Assembly (NCBI GenBank): GCA_946188165.1
Contig: CAMHTW010000028.1
Location: 1 to 49,422, forward strand
Source of the DNA: an uncultured Prevotella sp.
GTDB lineage: Bacteria > Bacteroidota > Bacteroidia > Bacteroidales > Bacteroidaceae
Length of the DNA stretch: 49,422 nucleotides
Direction: 5' to 3'
Shown here: positions 16,569 to 24,706 of the stretch, piece after piece
How positions within the stretch are numbered: the stretch's first letter is position 1
How the letters are laid out: every line of letters begins with the position of its first letter
Notes under the pieces: generated by a model
What the model saw: only the letters and a program-made list of their open reading frames with translations
What the model was told of the DNA's origin: nothing
The model's database searches: none
Program-made: the position numbers and the translations under genes

Positions 16569-19500
16569 TTATTTGTTGAAATCAGAATAGTCTACTTTCT
16601 CACACTTGCCAGCATCGCGCCACGTTCCTTTATAGATGGTAGGCGGACGGGATTCGATGCGCTTTGGGGTAGCAGACTGCCGCTGTTTTTGCAATCTGGG
16701 TACCGCACTTTTCTGTTTATAGGCTTCACGAATTGGGGCATCGAATGACACAAAGGTCTCATAATCGTATGTCCATGAGTCACCCTCAGATAGTTTCATC
16801 ACCCGTTTGTATATTGCCTCACGGCTGGGCGCATTGAAACGATAATCATCAGTATTCATGACACTGTTTTCACTCGAGCGCCATAAATCATAAGGCCACA
16901 TCCAGGCGCCTTTGTAAATGCCGATTTCGTTCTTATAGCGTTCGTCTGTCAGCATGTGAGCCCATGGCACTAGTGTTGGGTCGTTTGTCGCAGAAACATT
17001 GGTGTACATACCCCGAGCATGACAGTCATCCATCCATTGTCTAAAGCTTGTAAGTTCTTCTTCAGGACAACGATTATCGCCATAGCCTCCCAAAATGTAT
17101 TCATCGGCGAGTTTGGCAAAGGCGTGTCCTCCTGCCTCGTGTATAATTAGTTCTGTAGGTCCTCCAGTTTCGATGTGTGCGACACCGTTGCCCTCATACA
17201 TACTCGCATGCCCCTTGAGCATACCGGGGTTATCGTCATTGACAATATTGATTATTGTTACATGCTCCATGTCGATACCATCGATACGTTGTGCATACTC
17301 GAAGCATATGCTGTCATCATAGTTTAATCTCCACTTCCCTTCATTGCTTGTAGTGCGGTTTGGAGACACCACGGTGACGGCATAGACATTGAAGCGCTCT
17401 CGCAGGGCTGCATACACCTCGTCGGCGAAGAACTGCTCCATGCCCTGGCGCATGTCCTGCTCATACTTGCCGCTGGCGATGTCCTCATCCACATAGGCAT
17501 CGCCCATGAGCACAATGTCGATGCCTCTGCCCACCGTGGCCGTCTGCAGGGTTGTCACCTCACCGTCGCGCGTGTAGTCCGTCGAGGTGTAGAGGTCGCC
17601 ATAAGGCTCGTGTTGTTCCGGCTCTCCCAGACGGGCACGGCACACGCTGTCAATCCTGCTGATGTACCACTGCTCCGGTATGGCACCGTCGCCTCCGAAG
17701 AACTGTATCAGACGACCTTCCTTGTCAAGCAGATACATCGAGCCCACCTGTGCTATTCTGAAGTTTCCGAACGGTTCCTCTGCCCATACGATGCCTGCGG
17801 GCAGTCCTTTCTCCGTCTGCAGTTTCCTGACATAGTCACGGTCAGCAACGTCGTCTTGCCCGCAAATGATTGTTGAAATGAGCCCGAACCCCTTGTTACA
17901 GTAGTCGAGGTACAGGTTGACGAACTCGTCGCCCGGCTTGCCCGGGCTAAAGCCCCATCCCCTGTTATAGACCAGCGTCACCTCATTCCGGCTGATGATG
18001 TCGGCTACTGTCGTCTCACTTTCATCCGCGAAGAGTTTCACCTTGCCGTCTGAGATCTTCAGTCCGAAGTCGTCATAGTCGAAAGTCTTCCCGGTGAAGT
18101 ACGGGTTCTGACCTATCATCTCGAAGCCTATCTCTCCCCACCTCGGGTGTTTCTTCACGGCATCGGGTATCTTCCCGTAGAAACCGTTGCCCTCAATCTG
18201 AAAGCGCGGTGCCCACATCAGAGTGGCAGTCTCCTCGGGCATCTGTCCCACTATCTCATTGCCATACAGTCCGAAGTAGAAGACGTATTTTCCCACGATT
18301 GTGTCATTCACATCGCCAGCAAAGTTGGTGTTGTTCACCCCATGCCACAGGTTGACCGGCTTGTCGCTCAGCCAGTTGTCATGGTTCTTCCATCTCTCTG
18401 TCTTAGTGTAGAATGCCTTCAGCGCCTCTACCTGCTCGGCATAGGAGGGTGCCCCCCGCGGAGGCTGGTAGAAATAGAATCCCGTTGTGCAGTCGCCCAC
18501 AGTCACTTGGAATTTGTCTGCATAGTCGTTCAGTTGCCTTGGCTCGTCTGCGTCGTTCGCCTCCACTTCGATTCTTATATACCTGTTGCCGTCGCGCACC
18601 TCGTCGGGCAGCCGGTGCATGTAGTCCGGCAGACTGCTCACCTCCGTGGCTATCTGCTTGTCGCCGATGCCGAAGACGGGTATCTCCATGATGTCGCCCT
18701 GAGGCTGGCATACAGCATTGTTCTCCATCGACCTGTAAGCCAGCTGGGCGGCGTAGTGGGTCACGCGGATGGTGTCGCTTACTTCGTGCCGCTTACTGTA
18801 GATGACAATGTCGATGTGCTTGTCTTCACCACTGTTGTTAAAGTTGTAGGGGACTGTGACGTGATAACTACCCTGCGAGCCCCAGAAGGTCATGTTCTGG
18901 TTGAAGGGGTCCTCGCGCACCCAGTTGTCAGCGCCCACCACCTTGATGGCCAGGTTGTCCTCATCGTAGTAACTGTCCACCCAGTTGTCGAAGGGCTCTA
19001 TCACGTTGGTACTGATTACGATGTCAAGCGACCTGTCCAGCTGTGTGGTGTTCAGTATCACGTAGTTTTTCTTCTCCGCACGTATAAAATTGTTACCCAC
19101 AGATACAACCTTAACAGTATCGGCAAGATTATACTTTTCATTCTTGAATATAACCATTTCCTCACGGTCTGTACCTGTATAATTCATGTCACATTCGAAC
19201 GTGAAGATGCGACTGGTTTCATCACCTTTTTCACTGACACATCTTAGCCATTCTCCCCCATTGCCGCCAATCTCATAAGTGCTACCTGCTAATACTTCAC
19301 TAACATTACCGTTCAGCGTAACTGTAAATTGACGAGAGTCTTGGTTATTGTTAACCGTTATTTCTTTAGGCGATGCTTCAAAAAGCGGTTTCCCACCTAA
19401 AGATACAACTTTAACCGTATCGGCAAGATTATATTGTTCATTCTTGAAAATGGCCAAAGCCTCACGGTCTAATCCAGTATAGTTAAGGTCGTAATAGAAT

Positions 19501-20504
19501 GTGAAAGTGCGTTGCGTTTCATTGTCCTCATCAACGACACATCTGAGCCATTCGGTATCATCGCCAACAATACTATATGTGCTTCCAATTAATACATCAC
19601 TGACATTACAGCTTAATGTAACCGTAAACTGACGAGGGTCTTGGTTATTAGTAACCGTTATTTCTTTAGGCGATGCTTCAAAAAGCGGTTTCCCACCTAA
19701 AGATACAACTTTAACCGTATCGGCAAGATTATATTGTTCATTCTTGAAAATAACCAACACCTCACGGTCTAATCCAGTATAGTTTTGGTCGTAATTGAAT
19801 GTGAACGAGCGACCTATATCACTACTGCCATCATTCACACACCTGAGCCATTCTATGTCATCACCGACAATCTCGTATGTGCTACCATACAACACCTCGC
19901 TGACATTACTGCTCAGCGTAACCGTAAACTGGCGAGGGTCTTGGTTATTAGTAACCGTTATTTCTTTGGGTGAAACTTCAAAAGTTGCCGTTTCTCCTAT
20001 GGAAAAAACAGTGACAACATCAGAAAGTTCTTGATGACTGAAGTTTATCTGAGTTTCTCGTGATTCACCTGTATAATTTGCGTCGTATTCAAAATTGTAA
20101 GTTATGACAGGGAAATGCCTTCCATTAACATCGACTATCCTCACCCAATCTGCTTGAGGTTGACAAATTATAGAAGACCAGTCGCTAATGTTTGTTTTAA
20201 GGCGGACTTCAAATTGTCGATTCCCTTCGTTTATCACTTCAATGTTCTTTTTCTCCACCTGTAAAAACGGTGTATCGGCAAACATGATGCCATCGCCCGT
20301 TTCAATCGGCATTCGGATGATATCAAGATTTCCTGTCTTGATATTCTGCCAGAAGAATCCTGCAGGGTCCTTCTCGAAGGTGACGGTCATATCCTGTGTG
20401 GGTTGCCAACTGATGCTGTCGCCTCGATTGAACATCCAAGCGCTCTGCGCTGTCATTGTGAGCGAACAGAGTAATATACTGAATAAAAAGAATATACGTT
20501 TCAT
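16569..20504 (-). CDS. Giant secreted BACON-repeat M64-like metallopeptidase
   Basis: 1311-residue exported protein with signal peptide (MKRIFFLFSILLCSLTMTAQ). Order of parts: N-terminal strand-rich segment; about five BACON-like beta domains (residues about 75-600), three nearly identical; an LRR-like segment (FYTKTERWKNHDNW... GNGFYGKIPDAV); a thioredoxin-fold-like region without a CxxC pair; and an M64 (IgA-peptidase-like) catalytic domain from about residue 1010 (GRGIDIVLMGDAYV). The zinc motif reads HEAGGHAFAKLADEY (His1122), with three residues between Glu and the second His instead of the usual two. The ATG at 20504 overlaps the upstream stop (TGATG); a GTG at 20507 is the alternative. 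Probably cell-surface, acting on host or dietary glycoprotein. Confidence 0.88.
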   Translation of the reverse strand: MKRIFFLFSILLCSLTMTAQSAWMFNRGDSISWQPTQDMTVTFEKDPAGFFWQNIKTGNLDIIRMPIETGDGIMFADTPFLQVEKKNIEVINEGNRQFEVRLKTNISDWSSIICQPQADWVRIVDVNGRHFPVITYNFEYDANYTGESRETQINFSHQELSDVVTVFSIGETATFEVSPKEITVTNNQDPRQFTVTLSSNVSEVLYGSTYEIVGDDIEWLRCVNDGSSDIGRSFTFNYDQNYTGLDREVLVIFKNEQYNLADTVKVVSLGGKPLFEASPKEITVTNNQDPRQFTVTLSCNVSDVLIGSTYSIVGDDTEWLRCVVDEDNETQRTFTFYYDLNYTGLDREALAIFKNEQYNLADTVKVVSLGGKPLFEASPKEITVNNNQDSRQFTVTLNGNVSEVLAGSTYEIGGNGGEWLRCVSEKGDETSRIFTFECDMNYTGTDREEMVIFKNEKYNLADTVKVVSVGNNFIRAEKKNYVILNTTQLDRSLDIVISTNVIEPFDNWVDSYYDEDNLAIKVVGADNWVREDPFNQNMTFWGSQGSYHVTVPYNFNNSGEDKHIDIVIYSKRHEVSDTIRVTHYAAQLAYRSMENNAVCQPQGDIMEIPVFGIGDKQIATEVSSLPDYMHRLPDEVRDGNRYIRIEVEANDADEPRQLNDYADKFQVTVGDCTTGFYFYQPPRGAPSYAEQVEALKAFYTKTERWKNHDNWLSDKPVNLWHGVNNTNFAGDVNDTIVGKYVFYFGLYGNEIVGQMPEETATLMWAPRFQIEGNGFYGKIPDAVKKHPRWGEIGFEMIGQNPYFTGKTFDYDDFGLKISDGKVKLFADESETTVADIISRNEVTLVYNRGWGFSPGKPGDEFVNLYLDYCNKGFGLISTIICGQDDVADRDYVRKLQTEKGLPAGIVWAEEPFGNFRIAQVGSMYLLDKEGRLIQFFGGDGAIPEQWYISRIDSVCRARLGEPEQHEPYGDLYTSTDYTRDGEVTTLQTATVGRGIDIVLMGDAYVDEDIASGKYEQDMRQGMEQFFADEVYAALRERFNVYAVTVVSPNRTTSNEGKWRLNYDDSICFEYAQRIDGIDMEHVTIINIVNDDNPGMLKGHASMYEGNGVAHIETGGPTELIIHEAGGHAFAKLADEYILGGYGDNRCPEEELTSFRQWMDDCHARGMYTNVSATNDPTLVPWAHMLTDERYKNEIGIYKGAWMWPYDLWRSSENSVMNTDDYRFNAPSREAIYKRVMKLSEGDSWTYDYETFVSFDAPIREAYKQKSAVPRLQKQRQSATPKRIESRPPTIYKGTWRDAGKCEKVDYSDFNK
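19081..19981. repeat. Three ~300-bp tandem repeats coding BACON domains
   Basis: The blocks starting near 19381 and 19681 are exactly 300 bp apart and share at least 80 identical bases; a third diverged copy starts near 19081. They encode the repeated unit with ASPKEITV...NNQD.RQFTVTL and YTGLDRE. The near-identity implies recent duplication or ongoing homogenisation. Confidence 0.88.
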
Positions 20505-20923
20505 CACTTTGCAATTTTAAGGGTTCTACCATCTACCTTTATTATATATACACCCTGAGAAAGACCATTCAACACATTGTCAAGTGTGGTGCGTTCTGAG
20601 GCAACCTTACGACCACCGAGGGTATAGACCTCAATGTCAGCCATACTTTTCAAGGAGATGACATCAATACCCAAGGTGCTCAGGTCATGATACTCATAGG
20701 CAATGCTTTTCACGTCAGAGAGAGTAAACGTCTGATTGTTTTCGGCTGTAGACACTTTCACTTGATTGGTTGTGGGCAGCAGTTGCAAAGTGGTGTTCTC
20801 AAGGGCAAAGCCAACGGTACTACCATTGGTTAGTTGCACCATCATGGCATTAGGATACTCTCCTTCAGCCATCATGCCTATTGGCATAAGGACTGTCATT
20901 AGCAGTAATAATAGTTTCTTCAT
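20504..20923 (-). CDS. Small secreted protein with T9SS-type C-terminal tail
   Basis: 139-residue protein. The ATG at 20923 gives a signal peptide (MKKLLLLLMTVLMPIGMMAEG); the longer frame from 20950 would hide it. Residues about 25-75 form a short beta-rich segment (GSTVGFALENTTLQLL...FTLSDVKSIAYEY), and the last 45 residues look like a Por-secretion (T9SS type A) sorting tail: IEVYTLGGRKVASE...GLSQGVYIIKVDGRTLKIAK. It precedes the giant M64 gene on the same mRNA, with stop and start overlapping by one base. The partner lacks a clear sorting tail, so this protein may act with it. Confidence 0.75.
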   Translation of the reverse strand: MKKLLLLLMTVLMPIGMMAEGEYPNAMMVQLTNGSTVGFALENTTLQLLPTTNQVKVSTAENNQTFTLSDVKSIAYEYHDLSTLGIDVISLKSMADIEVYTLGGRKVASERTTLDNVLNGLSQGVYIIKVDGRTLKIAK

Positions 20924-20978
20924 ATTTCTTCTTTTTGCGACACAAGGCAAAAAGAAAGGTGTGAATCAACTCTGTTGC

Positions 20979-21097
20979 CACATCTCGGTATCGCCAAACA
21001 CCTGTATCCATACAACAGCGAAGCCCACCCCCAAAGGTGTAAGCATTCGCTTTCCACTGTTGATGGATACATACAGATTTTGGCGATTTCAGATGTG
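20979..21097. repeat. Long imperfect inverted repeat, MITE-like or structured RNA
   Basis: Paired blocks are nested from outside in: CACATCT (20979) with AGATGTG (21091-21097); ATCGCCAAA (20990) with TTTGGCGAT (21079-21087); TGTATCCATACAACAG with CTGTTGATGGATACA (21057-21071); GCGAA with TTCGC; CACC with GGTG at the tip. Small insertions separate the blocks. The arms are about 45 bases each. It lies about 60-170 bp upstream of the small T9SS-tail gene. No coding sequence is evident in 20951-21238. Confidence 0.7.
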
Positions 21098-21238
21098 CAT
21101 CCAAGCAGAAGCAAACACTTCCTTTATCCTAATGTCAAGTTAAACGTTTTATGTCATGTCTTAATTCTTTTATTTGTTCTTATTTTGGCTCGCATAGGGA
21201 ATGCGTCCCTGTGTAAGTGTAACTTCTGTCTGATAATA

Positions 21239-21859
21239 TTATGGATTGGGATATTCCTTGTCAATACCTCTAGGAAGGAAATAGCCCTTGATACAGTTCG
21301 GGTTGCAGACACATATCTGGATATGGTTCTTCTCGGCAAACCCGGCATTGGGGTAAAGCGGTTTACCCTCCCAGAACACACCACGCACAGAGTCATAGGG
21401 ATGCTTGTTCGCATCACGGTTCAACTTATGGGCAGTCTGGATAACGGCACAATCCAACTTGCGAATTAACTTGTCCGTTGAATTGCCAATATCGGTATTC
21501 TGTGGGAGTGGTTGACCTGTCTTGATATAGAGGTCAGAGAATACGTCGTATGCGTTCCTTAATTCATTTAGATAAATGCTATCTGTGAGGTCAAAACAAT
21601 AGCCTAAATCGATGATGGCTCCTATCACAGCGGGATTCTTAACGGGAGAACTCTTGCGATTGGCCAAATCCTGAGCCCATTGCAAAGCACGTGTCTCATT
21701 GTTCTCCCAAAAATAGATGCCATTACCCAGCCAGTCGTAATCATTTGTGCTGGCAAGCAGATTCTCCTCACCAGCCAACACCTTGTTTACGACGGTCTGG
21801 TCGCATCCGTGGAAACCAATTATCAGGTTTGAACGCCTTGAGTAAAGAGATTCCTTCAT
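21239..21859 (-). CDS. ADP-ribosyltransferase-like toxin candidate
   Basis: 206-residue cytoplasmic protein. The N-terminal half reads LIIGFHGCDQTVVNKVLAG...DYDWLGNGIYFWENNETRALQWAQ (residues about 12-60). The FHG...WLGxGIYFWE pattern resembles the NAD-binding H-Y part of ADP-ribosyltransferases related to DUF3990, where His and Tyr contact NAD. A later region (VRGVFWEGKPLYPNAGF) could supply the catalytic acidic residue. The start overlaps the stop of the upstream small gene by ATGA, the usual layout of a toxin-antitoxin operon with antitoxin first. Activity and target are unknown. Confidence 0.65.
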   Translation of the reverse strand: MKESLYSRRSNLIIGFHGCDQTVVNKVLAGEENLLASTNDYDWLGNGIYFWENNETRALQWAQDLANRKSSPVKNPAVIGAIIDLGYCFDLTDSIYLNELRNAYDVFSDLYIKTGQPLPQNTDIGNSTDKLIRKLDCAVIQTAHKLNRDANKHPYDSVRGVFWEGKPLYPNAGFAEKNHIQICVCNPNCIKGYFLPRGIDKEYPNP

Positions 21860-22005
21860 CTCAGATGTGGTGCTAATTCCCCTGAAGGCTCCAAGATACC
21901 AGCCTCAATCAAAAACTTGATGGCACTTTCCTTTGATGCTGCAGCCTTTTTGGCCACAGCCTTCATTCTTTCTTCCCTTCCTGTATACAAGTCAAACTCT
22001 GGCAT
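21856..22005 (-). CDS. Antitoxin candidate partner (49 aa)
   Basis: Small protein MPEFDLYTGREERMKAVAKK... with a helical middle and the ending SAIKFLIEAGILEPSGELAPHLR. I choose the ATG at 22005 because GAAGTGAGGTGATT stands just before it; a GTG at 22065 would add 20 residues. It overlaps the ADP-ribosyltransferase-like gene by four bases. Position, size and coupling suggest an antitoxin. I do not recognise a DNA-binding domain in it. Confidence 0.65.
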   Translation of the reverse strand: MPEFDLYTGREERMKAVAKKAAASKESAIKFLIEAGILEPSGELAPHLR

Positions 22006-22085
22006 AATCACCTCACTTCCTTTGTTGGTTTGTATCTTCTTTGTTGAAAGATGGCTCGTCGCCACCTTTTCGCACTCTTCGAGTG

Positions 22086-22116
22086 CAAAATTAGTTCTTT
22101 TTTCTCAAATAGCAAT
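22086..22116 (-). promoter_or_regulatory. Promoter of the TA-like module
   Basis: Minus-strand TAATTTTG (22086-22093), with a weak ATTG (22113-22116) 19 bases upstream. It is followed by a GAGTGCGAAAAGG leader. CACTCGAAGAGTG (about 22074-22086) forms a small palindrome over the start region that could be an operator. Confidence 0.55.
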
Positions 22117-22142
22117 GGATTTATGCAAAAAACAGCCAAAAG

Positions 22143-22174
22143 TTTGCCCATTTCATATTATATGTGTACCTTTG
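22143..22174 (+). promoter_or_regulatory. Promoter and structured leader of toxin-tip gene
   Basis: TTTG (22143-22146), 20 bases, TACCTTTG (22167-22174): perfect Bacteroidetes promoter. The transcript start would be near 22180. The leader can fold: CCCGAC (22176-22181) with GTCGGG (about 22215-22220), and inside it GAGC with GCTC. The shared hairpin (22244-22269) follows. Confidence 0.7.
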
Positions 22175-22226
22175 CCCCCGACAATGAGCTATTGAAACAG
22201 GCTGGTGGCTCTGAGTCGGGAGTTCT

Positions 22227-23057
22227 TTGATAAGCAAATCATGTACACAAAAGGGACTCCTTTTGTGTATAAATGCACTTAACGGAGGTGGTTTTGGAAG
22301 TGGATTTGCATCTGGCTTCATTTCGTCTGGCATAGGCTCTTTTGCTCAAGGCATTAATATGAATCCAGCATTAATGATAACTTCTACATCTGCAATGGGT
22401 GGCATGGGAGCATGGATGACAGGTGGAGATTTCTTGCAAGGTTCAATGCAGGGTTTGAAAATTGGACTGCTGAATCATGCTATGCATGGCAATGGTGATA
22501 TAGTGTATAAGAAGGATGCCAATGGCAATTGGATTGGCGAAATACCTGAAGTTGTCATAACTCCACACAGTAACGACTTCTTATTAGCCGCAGGAATGGG
22601 TATTGATGCTTTGGGCTTCGCTATGGGAGCTTATGCATCAACTCGCTATTACAAATCTGCTTGTGGGTATGAGACTTGGCGTACTAGCTCAGGAAAGGTA
22701 TATGATTCCAACATCTTACAGCGGCAAGCTAATGGCAAATATGTCCGTGGTGTGCAGGGTATAAGAATATCTCGCGAAAATGCTATGAAGTATGTAAAAT
22801 TACCGAACATAATAGGTAAAACAATGGGGAGGTTAGGTGTCGGGGTTAATGCTATAAATGTCTATAATAATCCAACCCCCGATAACATTTTTAACTTGGC
22901 GCGTTCTGTTGGTAGTTATATCAGTCTTCCTTATTGCGCTTTGGATATTTATGCCACATGCGATTATTATAACATACAAAACGCAATTTTTTATAGGCAT
23001 GGTTTTGCGGGAACATATGCTGGGGCTGTATCAGGGGCTTATGCAATTCCGTGGTAA
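22227..23057 (+). pseudogene. Orphan C-terminal part of a polymorphic (Rhs-type) toxin
   Basis: After a hairpin-derived start, the frame reads NALNGGGFGSGFASGF...SAMGGMGAWMTGGDFLQGSMQG, the Gly-rich segment typical of the end of Rhs/polymorphic toxins before the toxin domain, then DANGNWIGEIPEVVITPHS, then a C-terminal module (about residues 120-276) with hydrophobic Gly/Ala-rich stretches (GIDALGFAMGAYAS, GTYAGAVSGAYAIPW). The secretion and core parts are missing. The ATG/TTG start lies in the hairpin region and is not a natural toxin start. The hydrophobic module plus the membrane protein gene downstream hint at a membrane-acting toxin; that is inference. Confidence 0.65.
22244..22269. repeat. 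Shared hairpin repeat, copy 2
   Basis: Perfect 11-bp inverted repeat with loop GACT, identical with its flanking bases to 16325-16352. It sits exactly where the toxin-tip frame begins to look like Rhs-type protein. Confidence 0.88.
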
Positions 23058-23174
23058 ATCTTTATTTTTTGCAAAAGTCAAATCAGAGTAGAAATATTGT
23101 ATAATAAATTTGGTTAGAATTGGATTTTTTTATTTTTTTGCATGTAAAACAATTTGTAATCTTGTCAATTCGTT

Positions 23175-23588
23175 ATGTACATTATAGATTTTGTTTGCTG
23201 TAGTTGTTATATGATGCTGCGTAAGTTTCATTATGCAGATTGGGATGCCAAATATACGGCGGTCTTGAATACCAGTGTGGTAGTCGGAATGCTTGTTTAT
23301 GCAATGATGGACATTTTATTGTTATTAGCGTTCCCTGGGTTGTTACAGGATATTTATAACTATCCTAAAGTGAGAATTGTAATATCTGATATTGTCGTTC
23401 TTATGTTGTTGATTCTCAGATATTATTTTTGCAAAATAAATATTCTACATGCGATGAGTCGACATTTCAAAAAATCTCGTATTAATAATGGATACATTTT
23501 AACTTTAATTACGGTTGCCTTTTTAATAGGAGCATTTGTTATTCCCTTTTTTATATTTCAATACATAAAAGCGCAAGGAATAATTTAG
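23175..23588 (+). CDS. Four-helix membrane protein, candidate immunity protein
   Basis: 137-residue protein with about four transmembrane segments (residues about 30-52, 65-85 and 105-130, plus a hydrophobic N-terminus). No family recognised. It follows the orphan toxin tip by 117 bp in the position usually held by an immunity gene, and membrane immunity proteins often pair with membrane-acting toxins. The region is very AT-rich compared with the housekeeping genes. Confidence 0.5.
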   Translation: MYIIDFVCCSCYMMLRKFHYADWDAKYTAVLNTSVVVGMLVYAMMDILLLLAFPGLLQDIYNYPKVRIVISDIVVLMLLILRYYFCKINILHAMSRHFKKSRINNGYILTLITVAFLIGAFVIPFFIFQYIKAQGII

Positions 23589-23611
23589 CTCAGAGAACTG
23601 ACTTTTTGAAG

Positions 23612-23897
23612 AAATTATGGTTTTGTTTATGAACTGCATCCGAAAGTATCTGGTATGTATAAAAATGTTAGGACTGGATTAATGGAACAATTGGGGCCTA
23701 ACGATATTTGGAAAATAGGTCAAACTACACATGGAACAAACCGATATCCCAAAGGGTCATATGAAGATGATAACTTTCGAATGGTTCCTATTTTCTGGGG
23801 AAATACCACAGAATTACTTATTATGGAAAAATTTCATATATACTCATATTGGCAGAAGTATGGTCATTTGCCTCCAGGTAATAGGATTTTTAGATGA
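23612..23897 (+). pseudogene. Orphan toxin-tip fragment resembling a GIY-YIG/URI nuclease
   Basis: The protein-like frame starts right after a stop at 23609 and reads NYGFVYELHPKVSGMYKNVRTG, then QLGPNDIWKIGQTTHGTNRYP...NFRMVPIFWGNTTELLIMEKFHIYSYW..., and ends KYGHLPPGNRIFR. The WKIGQTT...RYP and LPPGN pattern is what I recall from URI/GIY-YIG-like toxin tips of polymorphic toxins. The first ATG (23655) would cut the domain in half, so this is a displaced tip, not a complete gene. The intact frame suggests recent displacement or silent storage. Confidence 0.6.
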
Positions 23898-23986
23898 AAA
23901 CATTAGCAACTAATGTCCGTTAAACATTTATCATAAGATATTTATATTATAATACAATTATTTTAAGGGAAAAACGTTAATTATAT

Positions 23987-24460
23987 ATGGATATAGTAAT
24001 AGGTGATTTTCAGTTTGGTATTGAATTTAACAAGACCACAAAGCGTGAGGAGATAGTACGTTTACAAGCAAGTATGGAGGAGTTCTTTGCAAAAAAGAAT
24101 TATTCACCAATGGTGGAGTTTGTAACTATTAAATTATTCTGCTTACCGTTTTGCTTTAAGCCTCACAAGCGTCCAATGTACTATGAAGTTCTACCATTAA
24201 AATTGTTATCTGGAGAAATAATAGAGTATCGTCATTTATATCTGTGCACAGACATCACAATCGAGAACGCAGAAGAGTATTTGAATTCTAACGAAGTAGA
24301 TGGATACAGAATAGTCGAAAAAACGATTATTGATTATTTTCAGAATAATCCTCTTCCTGTGAAAATCAGGAAATCGTTTAATCTCAATGCCTTTTTGGAT
24401 GATTTAAAAACATTTTTTGATGAATTTATAAAGACAAGAGAGAATACTGTCTATAAATGA
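23987..24460 (+). CDS. Candidate immunity protein for the URI-like tip
   Basis: 157-residue soluble protein (MDIVIGDFQFGIEFNKTT...), with the family unknown to me. It lies 89 bp downstream of the GIY-YIG/URI-like tip and has the size and composition typical of immunity proteins: mixed alpha/beta, aromatic-rich, charged tail. An AT-rich gap precedes it. Function is inferred from position only. Confidence 0.5.
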   Translation: MDIVIGDFQFGIEFNKTTKREEIVRLQASMEEFFAKKNYSPMVEFVTIKLFCLPFCFKPHKRPMYYEVLPLKLLSGEIIEYRHLYLCTDITIENAEEYLNSNEVDGYRIVEKTIIDYFQNNPLPVKIRKSFNLNAFLDDLKTFFDEFIKTRENTVYK

Positions 24461-24508
24461 TGAAGTCCGGGACTTATAATAATGCGAGTTTTATTTTAGT
24501 TTGTACTA

Positions 24509-24706
24509 TCAACCCTCTTCGGCGATGACCTTGGGCTTGGGCGGCCTGCCCGGCCTCTTGGCCTTCACCTTCCTTGCCTTGTACTTAGGTGCGCAGTTAT
24601 CTGGCACAGGGAAGCCAAAGGCTTCGCAGACTTCAAGCTGCCGTCCGACAAATGGAGTGATATGCTTGGCCTTCCATTTGTTCTCAACAATCCTGATGGA
24701 ACGCAT
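24509..24706 (-). CDS. Short basic ORF, probably a gene remnant
   Basis: From the ATG at 24706 it encodes MRSIRIVENKWKAKH...KARKVKAKRPGRPPKPKVIAEEG, with an AT-hook-like RPGRPPK near the end. The same frame stays open upstream to about 24826 without an ATG (reading VRENNNLSDPNDSLKYIW...), which suggests the C-terminal end of a longer lost gene. A TACATTTG box at 24762-24769 could serve as a promoter. No function can be given. Confidence 0.35.
   Translation of the reverse strand: MRSIRIVENKWKAKHITPFVGRQLEVCEAFGFPVPDNCAPKYKARKVKAKRPGRPPKPKVIAEEG

Noticed and set aside
18147..19247. 366-codon plus-strand open frame inside the giant M64 gene
   Set aside because: It lies opposite a well-supported coding frame with clear BACON repeats, has no recognisable domain, and its composition (Val/His/Leu-rich) is what antisense frames of this gene give.
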